From NCBI GenBank assembly GCA_015231375.1, contig JADGBT010000014.1, positions 18,820 to 82,819 of the forward strand: DNA of 64,000 nt. Direction: 5' to 3'. The position numbers and the translations under genes are program-made. A model generated the notes under the pieces. That model was given only the letters and a program-made list of their open reading frames with translations, made no database searches and was not told the DNA's origin. Positions within the stretch are counted from its first letter, which is position 1, and each line of letters opens with the position of its first letter. Source of the stretch: Magnetococcales bacterium. GTDB taxonomy: Bacteria; Pseudomonadota; Magnetococcia; Magnetococcales; Magnetaquicoccaceae. This document shows positions 14,886 through 25,100 of this stretch, piece by piece.

Positions 14886-17504
14886 TCAAACGCAGGATGG
14901 AATCGTAAATCTGAACGTCGCGCCTTGATTGAGCGCGCTTTCCACCACGATGACGCCTCCATGCAACTCCACCAGTTTGCGGGTGATGGTCAGACCCAAT
15001 CCGGTGCCTCCGGCCTTTCGGGTCGAGGAACCATCCACCTGATGAAACCGCGCAAACACCTCTTCCAGTTGATCGCCTGGAATGCCAGGGCCTTGATCCT
15101 GCACCGCAAACTCGACCCACTCTCCCTTTTGTCGGGTGCTGACGCGAATCTCGCCGGAATCGGTGAATTTCACCGCGTTGCCCACGAGATTGAGCAGAAT
15201 CTGTCGGAGTCGGGTTTCGTCCGCGCAAACCCGTTCCTCGCCAAACACACCCACCAGTTGCAAGCCTTTTTCCTCCGCCTTGCCGCGCATCGAATCCAGC
15301 ACCGTCTGCCCCACGCACGCCACCTCCAGCCGGCGCAGATCCAGGGTGAATTTGCCAGCCTCGATTTTGGCGATGTCGAGCAGATCGTTGATGAGACTGA
15401 GCAGGTGATCGCCATTGCGTTTCATGTCACCGGCCATGCGACTCACCACGGCCATGAGCTTTTCAAACTCCGCTGCCAACTCGGCCACCAAATCCCGGAT
15501 CGATTCCGTCGGGGCCGCGTCCGGGTCGCGAAGTTCCCGCAACAAGGCATGCACCCGTTTGGCGGAGGGATTCCGCCCCGGCAACGCGATCAGCAAAGGC
15601 AGATAACCGAGAATCACCGTCAGAGGGGTCCGCAATTCGTGACTCATGGTATTGAGGAAATCACTCTTGGCGCGATTGGCGGCTTCTGCGGTCTCTTTGG
15701 CCGTGATCAACGCCGATTCGGCCTGTTTCCGGGCGGTGATGTCCTCTTGCAAAGAGACGAATCCGCTGATATCCCCTGTTTCGTTGCGAATGGGCGCCAT
15801 GGAGACCTCGGCCCAAAAAAGCGTGCCATCCTTGCGACGATTGAGCATTTCACCCCGCCAGACCTCTCCGGCCAGAAGCTTGCGCCAGATGACTTGATAG
15901 GCTTCCGGAGGGGTGTGATTGGTTTTGAGCAGACGGGGATTGCGTCCCAGGATCTCCCCATGGGGATAACCGGTCACCTCCGAAAAGCGCGGATTGGTGT
16001 AGACGATATCGCCAGACAGATCGGTGATGATGACCACCGAAGGACTTTGCTCCACGGCGAGCGAGAGGGTACGGATTTTCTCGTCAGCCTTTTTGCGGTC
16101 GCTGATATCGACAATACACCCGACGAACAACCAACCCTCTCCGGTTTGAGACGAACCCACGGTCAACCACAAAGGAAACGTGGAGCCATCCTTGCGGCGA
16201 CCGATCACCTCGCGACCCAGGCCGATGACACGCCGCTCCCCGGTCTGGACATAATGATCGACATAGCCGTCATGTTCGGAGTGATACGGTTCAGGCATGA
16301 GCACGTTCACGTTCTGACCGATGATCTCTTCCGCGCCATAGCCGAACAGTTTCTGCGCCGCCAGATTGAAGGTCTGAATGCAATGATCCGGACCCATGGT
16401 CACGATGGCATGCACAGCGGTATCGAGAATGGTGCGGGTACACTCCTTGCTGGAAGACAGGGCAACGGTATTTCTTTCAGCCAGATCCACCGCCCTCACC
16501 CGCGAACGACTCAACCCATGCATCAGACCAAACAACAAGACATTGATGAGCATGCCACCCACGGCGATGATCCGGGATTTCTGGCTGTCGATGGCGGCGA
16601 TCGCCTCGGGTGTGGCATGAAACTCCAGCCGCCAACTCCTGCCGGCGATCTCCACGATCTCAAAACGATGAAACAGCGAGGACTCCGAACGGTCGAACAC
16701 CCCGTCGGAGTCGTACAAGAGGGTCTCTTCCTGTCTGGACAATCCGTCGAAGACGTGCAGGTCGATGAGATGCACCCGATTGCCGAGAATCCCGCGCATG
16801 AAATCATCCATCTGCAACGGCGCGAACACATACCCCCGGATGGCCTCCTGGCGTTGCGCCACGGTTGCAATCGGGAGTCCCTGCCGATAGATGGGGATGT
16901 ACATGCCGATGCCTGCCGGCATTCTCCCCGCGATCTCCTCCCGGAGGACGACCTTGCCCGACAGGGCCGCCTTGCCGCCATCGCGCGCGCGCTCCATGGC
17001 CGCCCGACTGGTGGACTCGGCGAACAGATCCTCGCCGATCTTCTTCTGGTTGCGCTCCTCGACGGCGGCCAGATACAAGATGGGCGCGTAGAAGGCCCGC
17101 TGTCCGGAAGGCCTGGGCCCGGTGTAATCCGGAAGCTCTTCCCGAACCATCTGGAGGTGGTTTTCCATCTCCCCGGCGCGGAAAAAAGGCGCCCAGCCGA
17201 TCCCTTGAATGCCCGGAAACATCTCCCGCACGCGCAACCCCTCCACAAACGTCTGCCAGATCGGTCGGTTGATCACCTCGATGGCCGTGACCAGACTGGC
17301 CACGGCCCGCAGGGATTGTTCATAACTGTCCATGCGATGCGTGATGGCCAGGATGTGTTCGACCACTTCCCGGTTGAACCGTTGATGGCTGTGGTTGATC
17401 TCGTGGTCGCGGGCATTGCCCCAGCTTCCGAAAACCGCCAAGCACCCCAGCAGAAAAACCAACCAGGGTGTGATTCCCATCCGATTGCAACGGGAAGAAG
17501 TCAT
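14886..17504 (-). CDS. CHASE-PAS-PAS membrane sensor histidine kinase
   Basis: 872 residues from ATG 17504, with GGGGAG about 8 bases upstream. One membrane helix (PWLVFLLGCLAVFGSW) precedes a periplasmic CHASE domain (GIQGIGWAPFF near 97-107), and a second helix lies near 314-333. Two PAS domains follow (about 360-475 and 485-605; the second carries the NPRFSEVTGYPHGEILG pattern). The HisKA domain has the phospho-acceptor His622 in MSHELRTPL. The ATPase has LNLVGNAVKFT, DQGPGIPG and GGTGLGLTI. There is no attached receiver, so the neighbouring receiver proteins are likely partners. CHASE domains bind small extracellular ligands; this one's ligand is unknown. Confidence 0.93.
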   Translation of the reverse strand: MTSSRCNRMGITPWLVFLLGCLAVFGSWGNARDHEINHSHQRFNREVVEHILAITHRMDSYEQSLRAVASLVTAIEVINRPIWQTFVEGLRVREMFPGIQGIGWAPFFRAGEMENHLQMVREELPDYTGPRPSGQRAFYAPILYLAAVEERNQKKIGEDLFAESTSRAAMERARDGGKAALSGKVVLREEIAGRMPAGIGMYIPIYRQGLPIATVAQRQEAIRGYVFAPLQMDDFMRGILGNRVHLIDLHVFDGLSRQEETLLYDSDGVFDRSESSLFHRFEIVEIAGRSWRLEFHATPEAIAAIDSQKSRIIAVGGMLINVLLFGLMHGLSRSRVRAVDLAERNTVALSSSKECTRTILDTAVHAIVTMGPDHCIQTFNLAAQKLFGYGAEEIIGQNVNVLMPEPYHSEHDGYVDHYVQTGERRVIGLGREVIGRRKDGSTFPLWLTVGSSQTGEGWLFVGCIVDISDRKKADEKIRTLSLAVEQSPSVVIITDLSGDIVYTNPRFSEVTGYPHGEILGRNPRLLKTNHTPPEAYQVIWRKLLAGEVWRGEMLNRRKDGTLFWAEVSMAPIRNETGDISGFVSLQEDITARKQAESALITAKETAEAANRAKSDFLNTMSHELRTPLTVILGYLPLLIALPGRNPSAKRVHALLRELRDPDAAPTESIRDLVAELAAEFEKLMAVVSRMAGDMKRNGDHLLSLINDLLDIAKIEAGKFTLDLRRLEVACVGQTVLDSMRGKAEEKGLQLVGVFGEERVCADETRLRQILLNLVGNAVKFTDSGEIRVSTRQKGEWVEFAVQDQGPGIPGDQLEEVFARFHQVDGSSTRKAGGTGLGLTITRKLVELHGGVIVVESALNQGATFRFTIPSCV

Positions 17505-17678
17505 ATCCGCCACTCCCCTTTCCAGGAAACCCGACACGCCTTCGATTCTATCCGCAATCGTTCGGACCCAGACCATACGCTCTTATCGATCCCCTTGATT
17601 ATGACAGAAAAAATACCGGAAACGCCCCCATCCCTCATCGCCTTCCGCCAACACCATCCATGATGGATGAATGAGGCG

Positions 17679-19007
17679 TTATGGCTTCCGACCATTCTGG
17701 ACGCGCGGCACGGAGACAAAAAAAGTCGAGCCGCGATCCGGATTGTTCTCCGCCCAGATCCGACCATGGTGCGCCAGGATATAAGCCATGCAAATCGGCA
17801 ATCCCAATCCGGTTCCCCCCGCACCGCTGGCCGTCCGTTTGGACTGGAAATATTTGTCGAAAATGGCGTCACAATCGCTTTCGGGAATTCCCGGCCCGGT
17901 GTCGGACAGGGAAAAGGAGACCTCATGCTCCTCTGCGCAAAACCGAACCGTGAGTGTCGAACCGTTGGGCGAAAACTTGGCCGCGTTGCCGATCAGATTC
18001 TCGAAGACCCGCATCATTTTTCCCGGATCGACTTCCGCCACCAACGCCTGTTCGTCTTGCACCCGCACGTCGATGGTCAGACCACGCGCGCTCAGCAGTC
18101 CTTCGTAACGTTTGGCGACCTGTCCAAACAATTGATAAAGATTGTCGGATCGGAATTCAAAATCCATCCGTCCCGATTCGAGTTTGGCCAAATCGAGCAC
18201 GCTGTTGAGCAGTTCGATCAGATCGGCGTTGGCGTGAAAGGCTTTGAGAAGACGCCGTGGAATGGGGCCCATCCGACCGGTCAGGAATGGCGCCAAACGG
18301 TTTTCCCGGGCAGCGTTTTCCGCCTCGGCGACAAACTGGGCGAAAACAGCCTGGACTTCAGCATCGGAAGGATTCTCGAATTCATAATTCTCAAAGCCGA
18401 AAGCGTCCAGCGCGAAACCCAGATAACTGCCAATCACATGATTCGGGGTTCTCAATTCGTGTGACATGTTGGTGAACAATTCGGATTTCGAACGGTTGGC
18501 GGCTTCGGCCTTTTCACGGGCTTTCACCAGTTCCCGAATCAGCCGCCACTTGTCGGCCAGCATCAAGGCCATCTGCAACACTTCGACCTGATCGAACGGT
18601 TTTTTGAGAATCAACCATTGATCCGCCTTGCCCAGTTCGGCGATTTCGGTCCACCCCCGATCGGAATGGGCGGTGCAGAAAATGATCTGCACACTGTTGT
18701 CGATGGTAAAAGCCAAACGGGCCGTTTCCAATCCATCGATTCCGGACATGCGCATATCGATGAAGGCAACCGCATACTGTCGATTCTCCAGGACCGCTTC
18801 GCGAATCCGGTGCAGCCCCTCTTCGCCACTGTTGGCGTAATCGATTTCAAAATGCATTCTGGGCAGGGGCGCCTTGCCGAACAGTGCCGCCTCGTCATCC
18901 AGAAGATCGTCGCTGGGTTGATTGATCTGGACCAGAGCCTTCTTGATCGCCTGGTAAATCACGGGTTGATCGTCAATGACGATGATTCTTGCCGTATTCA
19001 TCTTCAT
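17679..19007 (-). CDS. Receiver-histidine kinase fusion
   Basis: 442 residues from ATG 19007, with GAGGAAC just upstream; a second ATG two codons later is also possible. The N-terminal receiver has IIVIDDQP, an insertion of about 25 residues, AVAFIDMRMSGIDG and LKKPFD. The HisKA has His183 in MSHELRTPN, with a further insertion before the second helix. The ATPase has ENLIGNAAKFS, DTGPGIPE and GGTGLGLPI. There is no membrane segment. The start lies 35 bases inside the end of the preceding kinase gene, so the two are co-translated and probably act in the same relay. Confidence 0.9.
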   Translation of the reverse strand: MKMNTARIIVIDDQPVIYQAIKKALVQINQPSDDLLDDEAALFGKAPLPRMHFEIDYANSGEEGLHRIREAVLENRQYAVAFIDMRMSGIDGLETARLAFTIDNSVQIIFCTAHSDRGWTEIAELGKADQWLILKKPFDQVEVLQMALMLADKWRLIRELVKAREKAEAANRSKSELFTNMSHELRTPNHVIGSYLGFALDAFGFENYEFENPSDAEVQAVFAQFVAEAENAARENRLAPFLTGRMGPIPRRLLKAFHANADLIELLNSVLDLAKLESGRMDFEFRSDNLYQLFGQVAKRYEGLLSARGLTIDVRVQDEQALVAEVDPGKMMRVFENLIGNAAKFSPNGSTLTVRFCAEEHEVSFSLSDTGPGIPESDCDAIFDKYFQSKRTASGAGGTGLGLPICMAYILAHHGRIWAENNPDRGSTFFVSVPRVQNGRKP

Positions 19008-20937
19008 GTTCCTCTCTTCTCACAGGAAGCTGAAGTGTGAAAGTCGCTCCTGAACCGATACCGGGGCAGCTTACCGTCAATCCTCCACCAAGTTCCCGGG
19101 CCGAACACGCGGCACTGTACAGACCAAATCCGTGTCCCCCTGATTTTGTCGTGAACCCTTCCTTGAAAAGATGAGGGAGATTCTCCGCTGCGATGCCGCA
19201 CCCGTTGTCGGAAACGATGATCCAGACATGGTGCGGATCGCTGCGGAGTTGAATCGAAAGCACCGCCCTGCCATCGTTTCTGCTCTTTAAGGCATCACGG
19301 GCGTTCCAGATCAGATTGGCGACGATTTGCAACAGTCGTTGTCGATCCAGCACCAGTTCGACAATCGAAGCATTGAAATCCCGCTCCACCGTGATGAAAT
19401 GACGCTCGAACGAATAGGCATTCATCGCCAAAAGCTGATCGATGATCTCCGCGATATTGACCGACTCCATCTCCCCCGAAGAGCGACGCGCGAGCGCCTG
19501 CTGGCTGCTGATCAGTTTTGAAACCGCATCGCTCCCGGCCACCACCAGATTCGCCTCGTTGAGCAGATTGGCCCGCTCTTCCACCAGATGCGCCGACAAA
19601 CGCCCCAGATAGCCCAACACTTTTCTGCCCTGCGCGTCGGTGGTGAGAAATCGGATCTGTTCATCCTCAGGCCGATCAAGCATTTTGGCCACATCCACCA
19701 ACCGGCTCAATCGCGATCCCCGCAGCCCTTCCACCAGAATCTGCACCCCCACCACCACCGGAACCAGCAAATTCCCGACATTGTGCAAGACGCCATTGGC
19801 GATGGCCGCCATGCTGGAGCCCCGTTCGGCTTCCAGCAGTTCCCGGTTGAGCCTTTCGATCCGTTCCCGGGTCTCCCGTTCCTCCGCCACGTCCCGGACC
19901 ACCGCGATATAATGTTTGTCGCCGCCGAGATAAAACTCCCGCACACGGATTTCGATCATGATCTCCGCGCCATCCTTGCGCATGGCGTGCAGTTCACGTT
20001 TGAGATCGACCACCTGTGTCCTGTGAACTTCCAATTGTTCGGCAAGATGATCCTCATACGATTCACGCTGCGCCAATGGCAGCAGCATGCTGACGCTCTG
20101 ATCGGAGACCTCTTTCTCGGTCCAACCAAAGATGCGTTCCGCCATGGTGTTGAAATGGGTGATCAACCCCTTGCCGTTGATGACGACGATGCCATCGGCC
20201 ATATTCTCGAACAACACCCGGTACAGGGTTTCCGCATGGCGCCGTCTCTCCTTCTCCCGCGCCAACTGCCAGATGATCGGACGGGTGATCCGAATGATAT
20301 GAAGCCCTCCCATGGCGGTCACACAAAAAGCCAGCAGAAACGTGAAGGCCGAAGCAACGAGAAACGGTCTGCGGATTTCGGCCAGATCGATCTTGGCCAC
20401 CACGCCCAATCCCAGTTCCGGCACATATTCGTAACCGGCCAACACCATTTCGCCGCGATAGTCGTGACCGATGATCGTACCCGACTCCCCCTTCATCGCC
20501 AGATGCATCGGCGAACCCATCCGTTGATCTTGCGGCAACACAAGCGGAGCCAGCACTTCATCGTGCCGCATGCGCAGCAGAAGTTCCGTGAACCCCTCGG
20601 CATTCTTGTGTCCGATCGCGAGTTCCTGCGTGAGCAGTGGCCAGGGGGTTTCCTGGTGCGCCGCGACCACCTCTTGCAGGATTTCCCGGATCCGATTCTC
20701 TTTGTTCAAAACCGAATAGGTGTCTTCCAGTGCGTTGAGACTGCGCAACAACGCCACTTCGCTGCGGGTGAGCGTGACCAGTTGATTGCCAATCTGTTCA
20801 AAGGCGGCGTTGTAGAGAAAGCCGATGGCCAGGAGGGTCACGATCAAGGCCACACCGGCGACCATCACCACCAGCTTGGCAAGATCACGCTTGCTGGCAT
20901 GTTGCAACATGACCGTTGGTTTCGAGTGTTCGAGCAT
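18973..20937 (-). CDS. Membrane PAS sensor histidine kinase of the HNVGN type
   Basis: 654 residues from ATG 20937, which has GGAGAGG with a 9-base gap; ATG 20946 is too close to that site. There is a membrane helix near 20-42 and a periplasmic sensor containing GESGTIIGHDYRG and LGLGVVAKIDL, a pattern shared with the kinase at 51902-55045. A second helix near 205-225 is followed by a PAS domain (about 245-360). The phospho-acceptor is His385 in VLHNVGNLL, a variant motif distinct from SHELRTP. The ATPase motifs are NLIWNARDALK, DNGCGIA and GHGFGLYSAA. It overlaps the following receiver-kinase gene by 35 bases. Confidence 0.92.
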   Translation of the reverse strand: MLEHSKPTVMLQHASKRDLAKLVVMVAGVALIVTLLAIGFLYNAAFEQIGNQLVTLTRSEVALLRSLNALEDTYSVLNKENRIREILQEVVAAHQETPWPLLTQELAIGHKNAEGFTELLLRMRHDEVLAPLVLPQDQRMGSPMHLAMKGESGTIIGHDYRGEMVLAGYEYVPELGLGVVAKIDLAEIRRPFLVASAFTFLLAFCVTAMGGLHIIRITRPIIWQLAREKERRRHAETLYRVLFENMADGIVVINGKGLITHFNTMAERIFGWTEKEVSDQSVSMLLPLAQRESYEDHLAEQLEVHRTQVVDLKRELHAMRKDGAEIMIEIRVREFYLGGDKHYIAVVRDVAEERETRERIERLNRELLEAERGSSMAAIANGVLHNVGNLLVPVVVGVQILVEGLRGSRLSRLVDVAKMLDRPEDEQIRFLTTDAQGRKVLGYLGRLSAHLVEERANLLNEANLVVAGSDAVSKLISSQQALARRSSGEMESVNIAEIIDQLLAMNAYSFERHFITVERDFNASIVELVLDRQRLLQIVANLIWNARDALKSRNDGRAVLSIQLRSDPHHVWIIVSDNGCGIAAENLPHLFKEGFTTKSGGHGFGLYSAACSARELGGGLTVSCPGIGSGATFTLQLPVRREEHEDEYGKNHRH

Positions 20938-21603
20938 CGATGACATCCTCTCCACACGGCAAGGCGCAGACGATGATGAAGGTGATTTTCCAGGTGACGG
21001 GTCGTCTCGTTCCGTCCGGGATGGAACCGGTCGAAGCGTCGATGGCCCACGCCCTGTCGGGAGAAACCACCCCTTCGGTTGTCCGACCATAAAAAGCCGC
21101 CGGGTCTTCCTGAACTGTGTTTGCTCGCATCCATCATCGTCAAACCCGTTGAGTGGATATACAGAGCTCATCACAGGACGAACAAAGATTTCAATACCGG
21201 CACGACTGGACAACCCGAAACAAAAGCATCAAGGCATGACAGAATAAATCCTGGCATCTTGCGATCCATCCGGAATTCCTCATGCGCCTTGAGATAGACT
21301 CAAGGACGCCACGCAAACCGATGATCCTGGTATGCATTTGGCATTATTCTGGCATTCGATCCAAATAGAATCCACAGTCAGGATTCTATTTTCATTTAAT
21401 TAGTGATTTTATTCTCTCTGCAATCGCACCATTCTGTCAATCCATTTCATATAAAAAAACGTACCGGAACTGCCCATTCAGGTTCAACTCAATTTGTATT
21501 AACAGTCATAAATCAACAACCATAAGAAAATAACGAAATCCAGAATATAAAAATATAAGTAATAATTGTATGTAAAGATATAGATTTTCGCGCCCATGCT
21601 CCA
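20938..21603. other. 666-bp intergenic region, AT-rich in its right half
   Basis: An in-frame extension of the kinase runs up to 21213 but is not protein-like. From about 21330 the sequence is much more AT-rich than the flanks. TGGCATT occurs at 21339-21345 and 21350-21356, 11 bases apart (one helical turn), just before the inverted repeat at 21363-21391. I see no gene. It probably carries the promoter of the kinase series on the minus strand. Confidence 0.55.
21363..21391. promoter_or_regulatory. Perfect 11-bp inverted repeat with 7-base loop
   Basis: AAATAGAATCC at 21363-21373 and GGATTCTATTT at 21381-21391 are exact complements. On the plus strand it is followed by TC then ATTTAATT, on the minus strand by GG. 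It could be a weak terminator for the STAS pair, which is read leftwards, but the T-run is poor on that strand. A protein-binding palindrome is equally likely. Confidence 0.4.
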
Positions 21604-21921
21604 TCACACAAAATCAAACAATTCATCCAGTTTCGACAGTTTCAGGATATTCGACACCCGCAAGGGGACATTGACCAGACTGATATTGGCCGCCGCATCA
21701 CCGGCATGTTTGCGCAAGATCAGCAACATGCCGATGCCCCCGCTATCGATGGCGCTGACTTCGGAAAAATCCAGCACATAATGGGTATTGGCAGGACAGG
21801 TGTAATAAGACTCGCGAAATTCCCGGCGGAGACTGTGGGTAAAAGCCCCCCGGATGGCAATGCGCACGTCACGACTGGTCCGTTTCACCAGGATGCTACC
21901 ACTTGCCAGATTCATGTTCAT
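21604..21921 (-). CDS. STAS-domain protein (anti-sigma factor antagonist-like)
   Basis: 105 residues, the usual length of a single STAS domain. Its core LDFSEVSAIDSGGIGMLLILRKH contains the conserved Ser after Asp that partner kinases phosphorylate in SpoIIAA-like proteins. There is no membrane part. Such proteins bind anti-sigma factors or other switch kinases depending on phosphorylation. It starts 9 bases after the stop of a 73-residue ORF, whose end supplies the GGAGG. No RsbW-type kinase or PP2C phosphatase is in the window. Confidence 0.9.
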   Translation of the reverse strand: MNMNLASGSILVKRTSRDVRIAIRGAFTHSLRREFRESYYTCPANTHYVLDFSEVSAIDSGGIGMLLILRKHAGDAAANISLVNVPLRVSNILKLSKLDELFDFV

Positions 21922-21930
21922 GCGACCCGA

Positions 21931-22152
21931 TCATCCTCCGTCGTCGATCCTTCCCGGCCACCCTTTCCACCGCTCCGTTCCTGATGGTGGCCGGAAGATC
22001 ATACAACCCTCCTGGTCCAATCGTAAACCGTCGCAAAAAAAACGCCCCTTGTCAAACGAAACCAGGCGGTCCGTGTACGGCAAACCAAAAAATGAAGGAT
22101 GCAATTCCTCCAGGATTGGACTAAAATAAAATGCGTCGTCAGTTTTCATCAT
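21931..22152 (-). CDS. Hypothetical 73-residue protein upstream of the STAS gene
   Basis: I do not recognise this family. The ORF from ATG 22152 has AGAGGTG about 4 bases upstream and runs to within 9 bases of the STAS start, so it looks like the first gene of a two-gene unit. The protein begins MMKTDDAFYFSPILEELHPS and has scattered aromatic residues, two cysteines (FFCDG, EGCMIF) and an acidic/Gly end (RIDDGG). There is no signal peptide or membrane helix. Its start lies only 44 bases from the divergent hybrid kinase start, so shared promoter control is likely. Confidence 0.55.
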   Translation of the reverse strand: MMKTDDAFYFSPILEELHPSFFGLPYTDRLVSFDKGRFFCDGLRLDQEGCMIFRPPSGTERWKGWPGRIDDGG

Positions 22153-22196
22153 TCGCACCTCTTTATACATGTTCATTCATCCACAGAGTGCGCAAC

Positions 22197-25100
22197 ATGG
22201 AATCAAGACGGTTCATTCGCTGGTTGTGGCTGGCATTGCTGCTGATCAACCTGATGATGGCAGGTCTGGCGGCTTTCACGCTCCGGTCGAGTTGGCACAC
22301 CTATGTCGAAAGTTCCCAAATCTCCACCCAGAATCTGGCGCTGATGCTGGAACGCGAGATCGTCAGCCTGATCGCCAGCGTGGACCTCTCCTTGTTGTCG
22401 ATGAGCGACGAATACGCCAAGAAAACGTCCCGGATGGCGTTGCCAGAGGAAAACTGGAACGAACAACTGCGACGCCAGCATGCCATTCTGCCTCTGCTGT
22501 CCGACCTCGGGGCCGCCAACGCCGAAGGTCTGGTGGTCTGGGGACAAATCGCCAACGACGCCACCCGCACGAATGTCGCGGATCACGACTACTTCCTCAC
22601 GCAGCGCAACCAGCCCAATACCGGCCTGTTCATCTCCTCGCCCATCCTCTCCCAGGAGACCCGACAATGGTCGCTGGTGCTCTCCCGCCGGTTGAACGCC
22701 GCCGATGGCCAGTTCACCGGCATCGTCACCGCAACCGTCTCCCTGAAACTCCTGTACGAACACTTCGGCGCCCTGAAACTGGGCCAGAACGGCTCGGTCG
22801 CCTGGCGCGACGACAAACTGCGACTGATCCTGCGCCACCCGATCCTGCCGGATGGCGTGCAAACCGGACCAACCCGGCTCTCCGACGACTTCAGGACCGC
22901 CTTGGCACGCGATGCCACCCAAGGCAGTTACCGCGCCGGAAACACCAGCATCGATCAGGTGCGACGCTATCACAGTTATCGATTCAATCCCCAATACGCC
23001 TTCTATATCAATGTCGGCCTCTCCGAAGAGGAGCATTTCGCCGCCTGGCACGATACCTTGCGCTGGACGTGCGGCCTCGTGGTCTTGTTTCTGCTGGTGA
23101 CGGTGGCCATGGCCGTCTGGTTGGGACACGGTTGGCGTCTGACTCAACGCGTCATGCTGCGGCAGTCCGAAACCGAAACCGCCCTGCGTCACGCCTTGTC
23201 CCAGGCCAAACAACTGACCGACGCCCTCGATCACACGCCGTCTTACATCTACATCAAAAACGCCCAATCCCAGTATGTCTACGGCAACCGCCACACGCTG
23301 GAACTGTTCGGATGTTCCGCCGAGGCGCTGATCGGCAGCGACGACAGCCGCTTCTTTCCCCCGGCAACCGTGTCGAGCGTGAAGGAAGTGGACACACGGG
23401 TGCTGAAACAAGGAACCGCCACCCACGCCGAGATCGAAGTGGCCCCGAACACCCCGGAGTGGCGGGTCTACTGGGAACTGAAACAACCGCTCCGCGACCA
23501 CAACGGCGACATCTGGGGATTGTGCGGCATTTCCACCGACATCACGGATCGCAAACGGATCGAAAACGCGCTCACCCTCAGCGAAGAAACCTACCGCGCC
23601 CTGTTCGACAACATGCTCAACGGCTTCGCCCTGCACGAGATCCTGGTGGACGACGCCGGTCAACCACGGGATTACCGTTTTCTGGAGATCAATCAGGCGT
23701 TCACCCACATGACCGGCCTGCAAGCGGCCAACGTGGTCGGACGCACCGTGCTGGAAATCATGCCCCGTACCGAACCGTTCTGGATCGAAACCTATGGCCG
23801 GGTGGCCCTGAACCGTCAGGCAACCCGTTTTCAGAACTACTCGCAAGAGACGGGCAAATTTTTCGAGGTGTTCGCTTACAGCCCCCGGGAACGCCAGTTC
23901 GCCACCATTTTCGAAGACATCACCGAACGCAAACAGGCCGAAGCCACCATCCTGCGTGAAAAACACATTCAGGAGACCCTGGCCCGTCTGGCGAAACATT
24001 TTCTGGCGTCCCGGGAGGTCGCCATCGAAGAGATCGCGCAACACGTCTTGGACGCCAGTCTGGTGGTGACCGACAGTCCCTGCGGTTATGTCAACGAGGT
24101 CGATCCCCAGACCGGACTTGCGGTCAATCGGGCCATCACCACCACCTTTCCCCTGTGCGCGGAGTTCATACAGCCCATGCCGTCTCCAGAGGAGACCGGA
24201 TCCCAACTCTGGGCGCTCGACACGCGCCGCCCGGTGTTGAGCAACACCCCCTGGGAACATCCGGATTTCATCGGCGCTCCGAACGAGGCGCAGCCGATCC
24301 GGCGTCTGCTGTCGGTACCGGTCATCAACGAAAAACATCGGGTCGCCCAGATCGTCGTCATCAACGGACGGCGGGACTACACCCCGGACGATACCGTGGC
24401 CCTGGAACGCATCGCCAGCCTGTTGGCCATCACCCTGGAACGGGTCAAACTGGAACGCCAGTTGCGCCATGCCGGCAAACTGGAAGCCATCGGCACCTTG
24501 AGCGCCGGCATTGCCCACGATTTCAACAATATACTTGGGATCATCCTGGGATATACCGAAGTCGCTCTGCACACGGTGTCGCCACAGGAACGGATCCATG
24601 GCTTTCTGCAAGAGATCTTCACCGCCGGGGTCCGCGCCAAGGCTCTGGTGGATCAACTCCTGACCTTCAGTCGCAAAAGCGAATCCCCGCGTCAGCCCGT
24701 GCTGCTGTCCGTGCTGGTCAAAGAGGTGATCAAATTCTTCCGGGCTTCGGTCCCCTCCTCCATCGACATCGAATCCAGGATCGAAGCGGACGATCTGGTG
24801 GTCAATGGCAACGCGGATCAACTGCATCAACTCCTGATGAACCTGTGTACCAATGCCCGCCAGGCGATTCCCGCCGAGCAGGGAACCATCCGCATCTCCC
24901 TGGAACGGGTCCATCTCTCCTCCGAAGAACCGGGAATCCCTCTGGCGGCAGGCGATTATGCGCGACTCCAGGTGCTGGATACCGGAATGGGCATCCCCCC
25001 GGAGATCCTGGATCACATTTTCGATCCTTTTTTCACCACCAAGGAGATCGGCAAAGGAACCGGACTGGGATTGTCGGTGGTGCATGGCATCGTGACCAAC

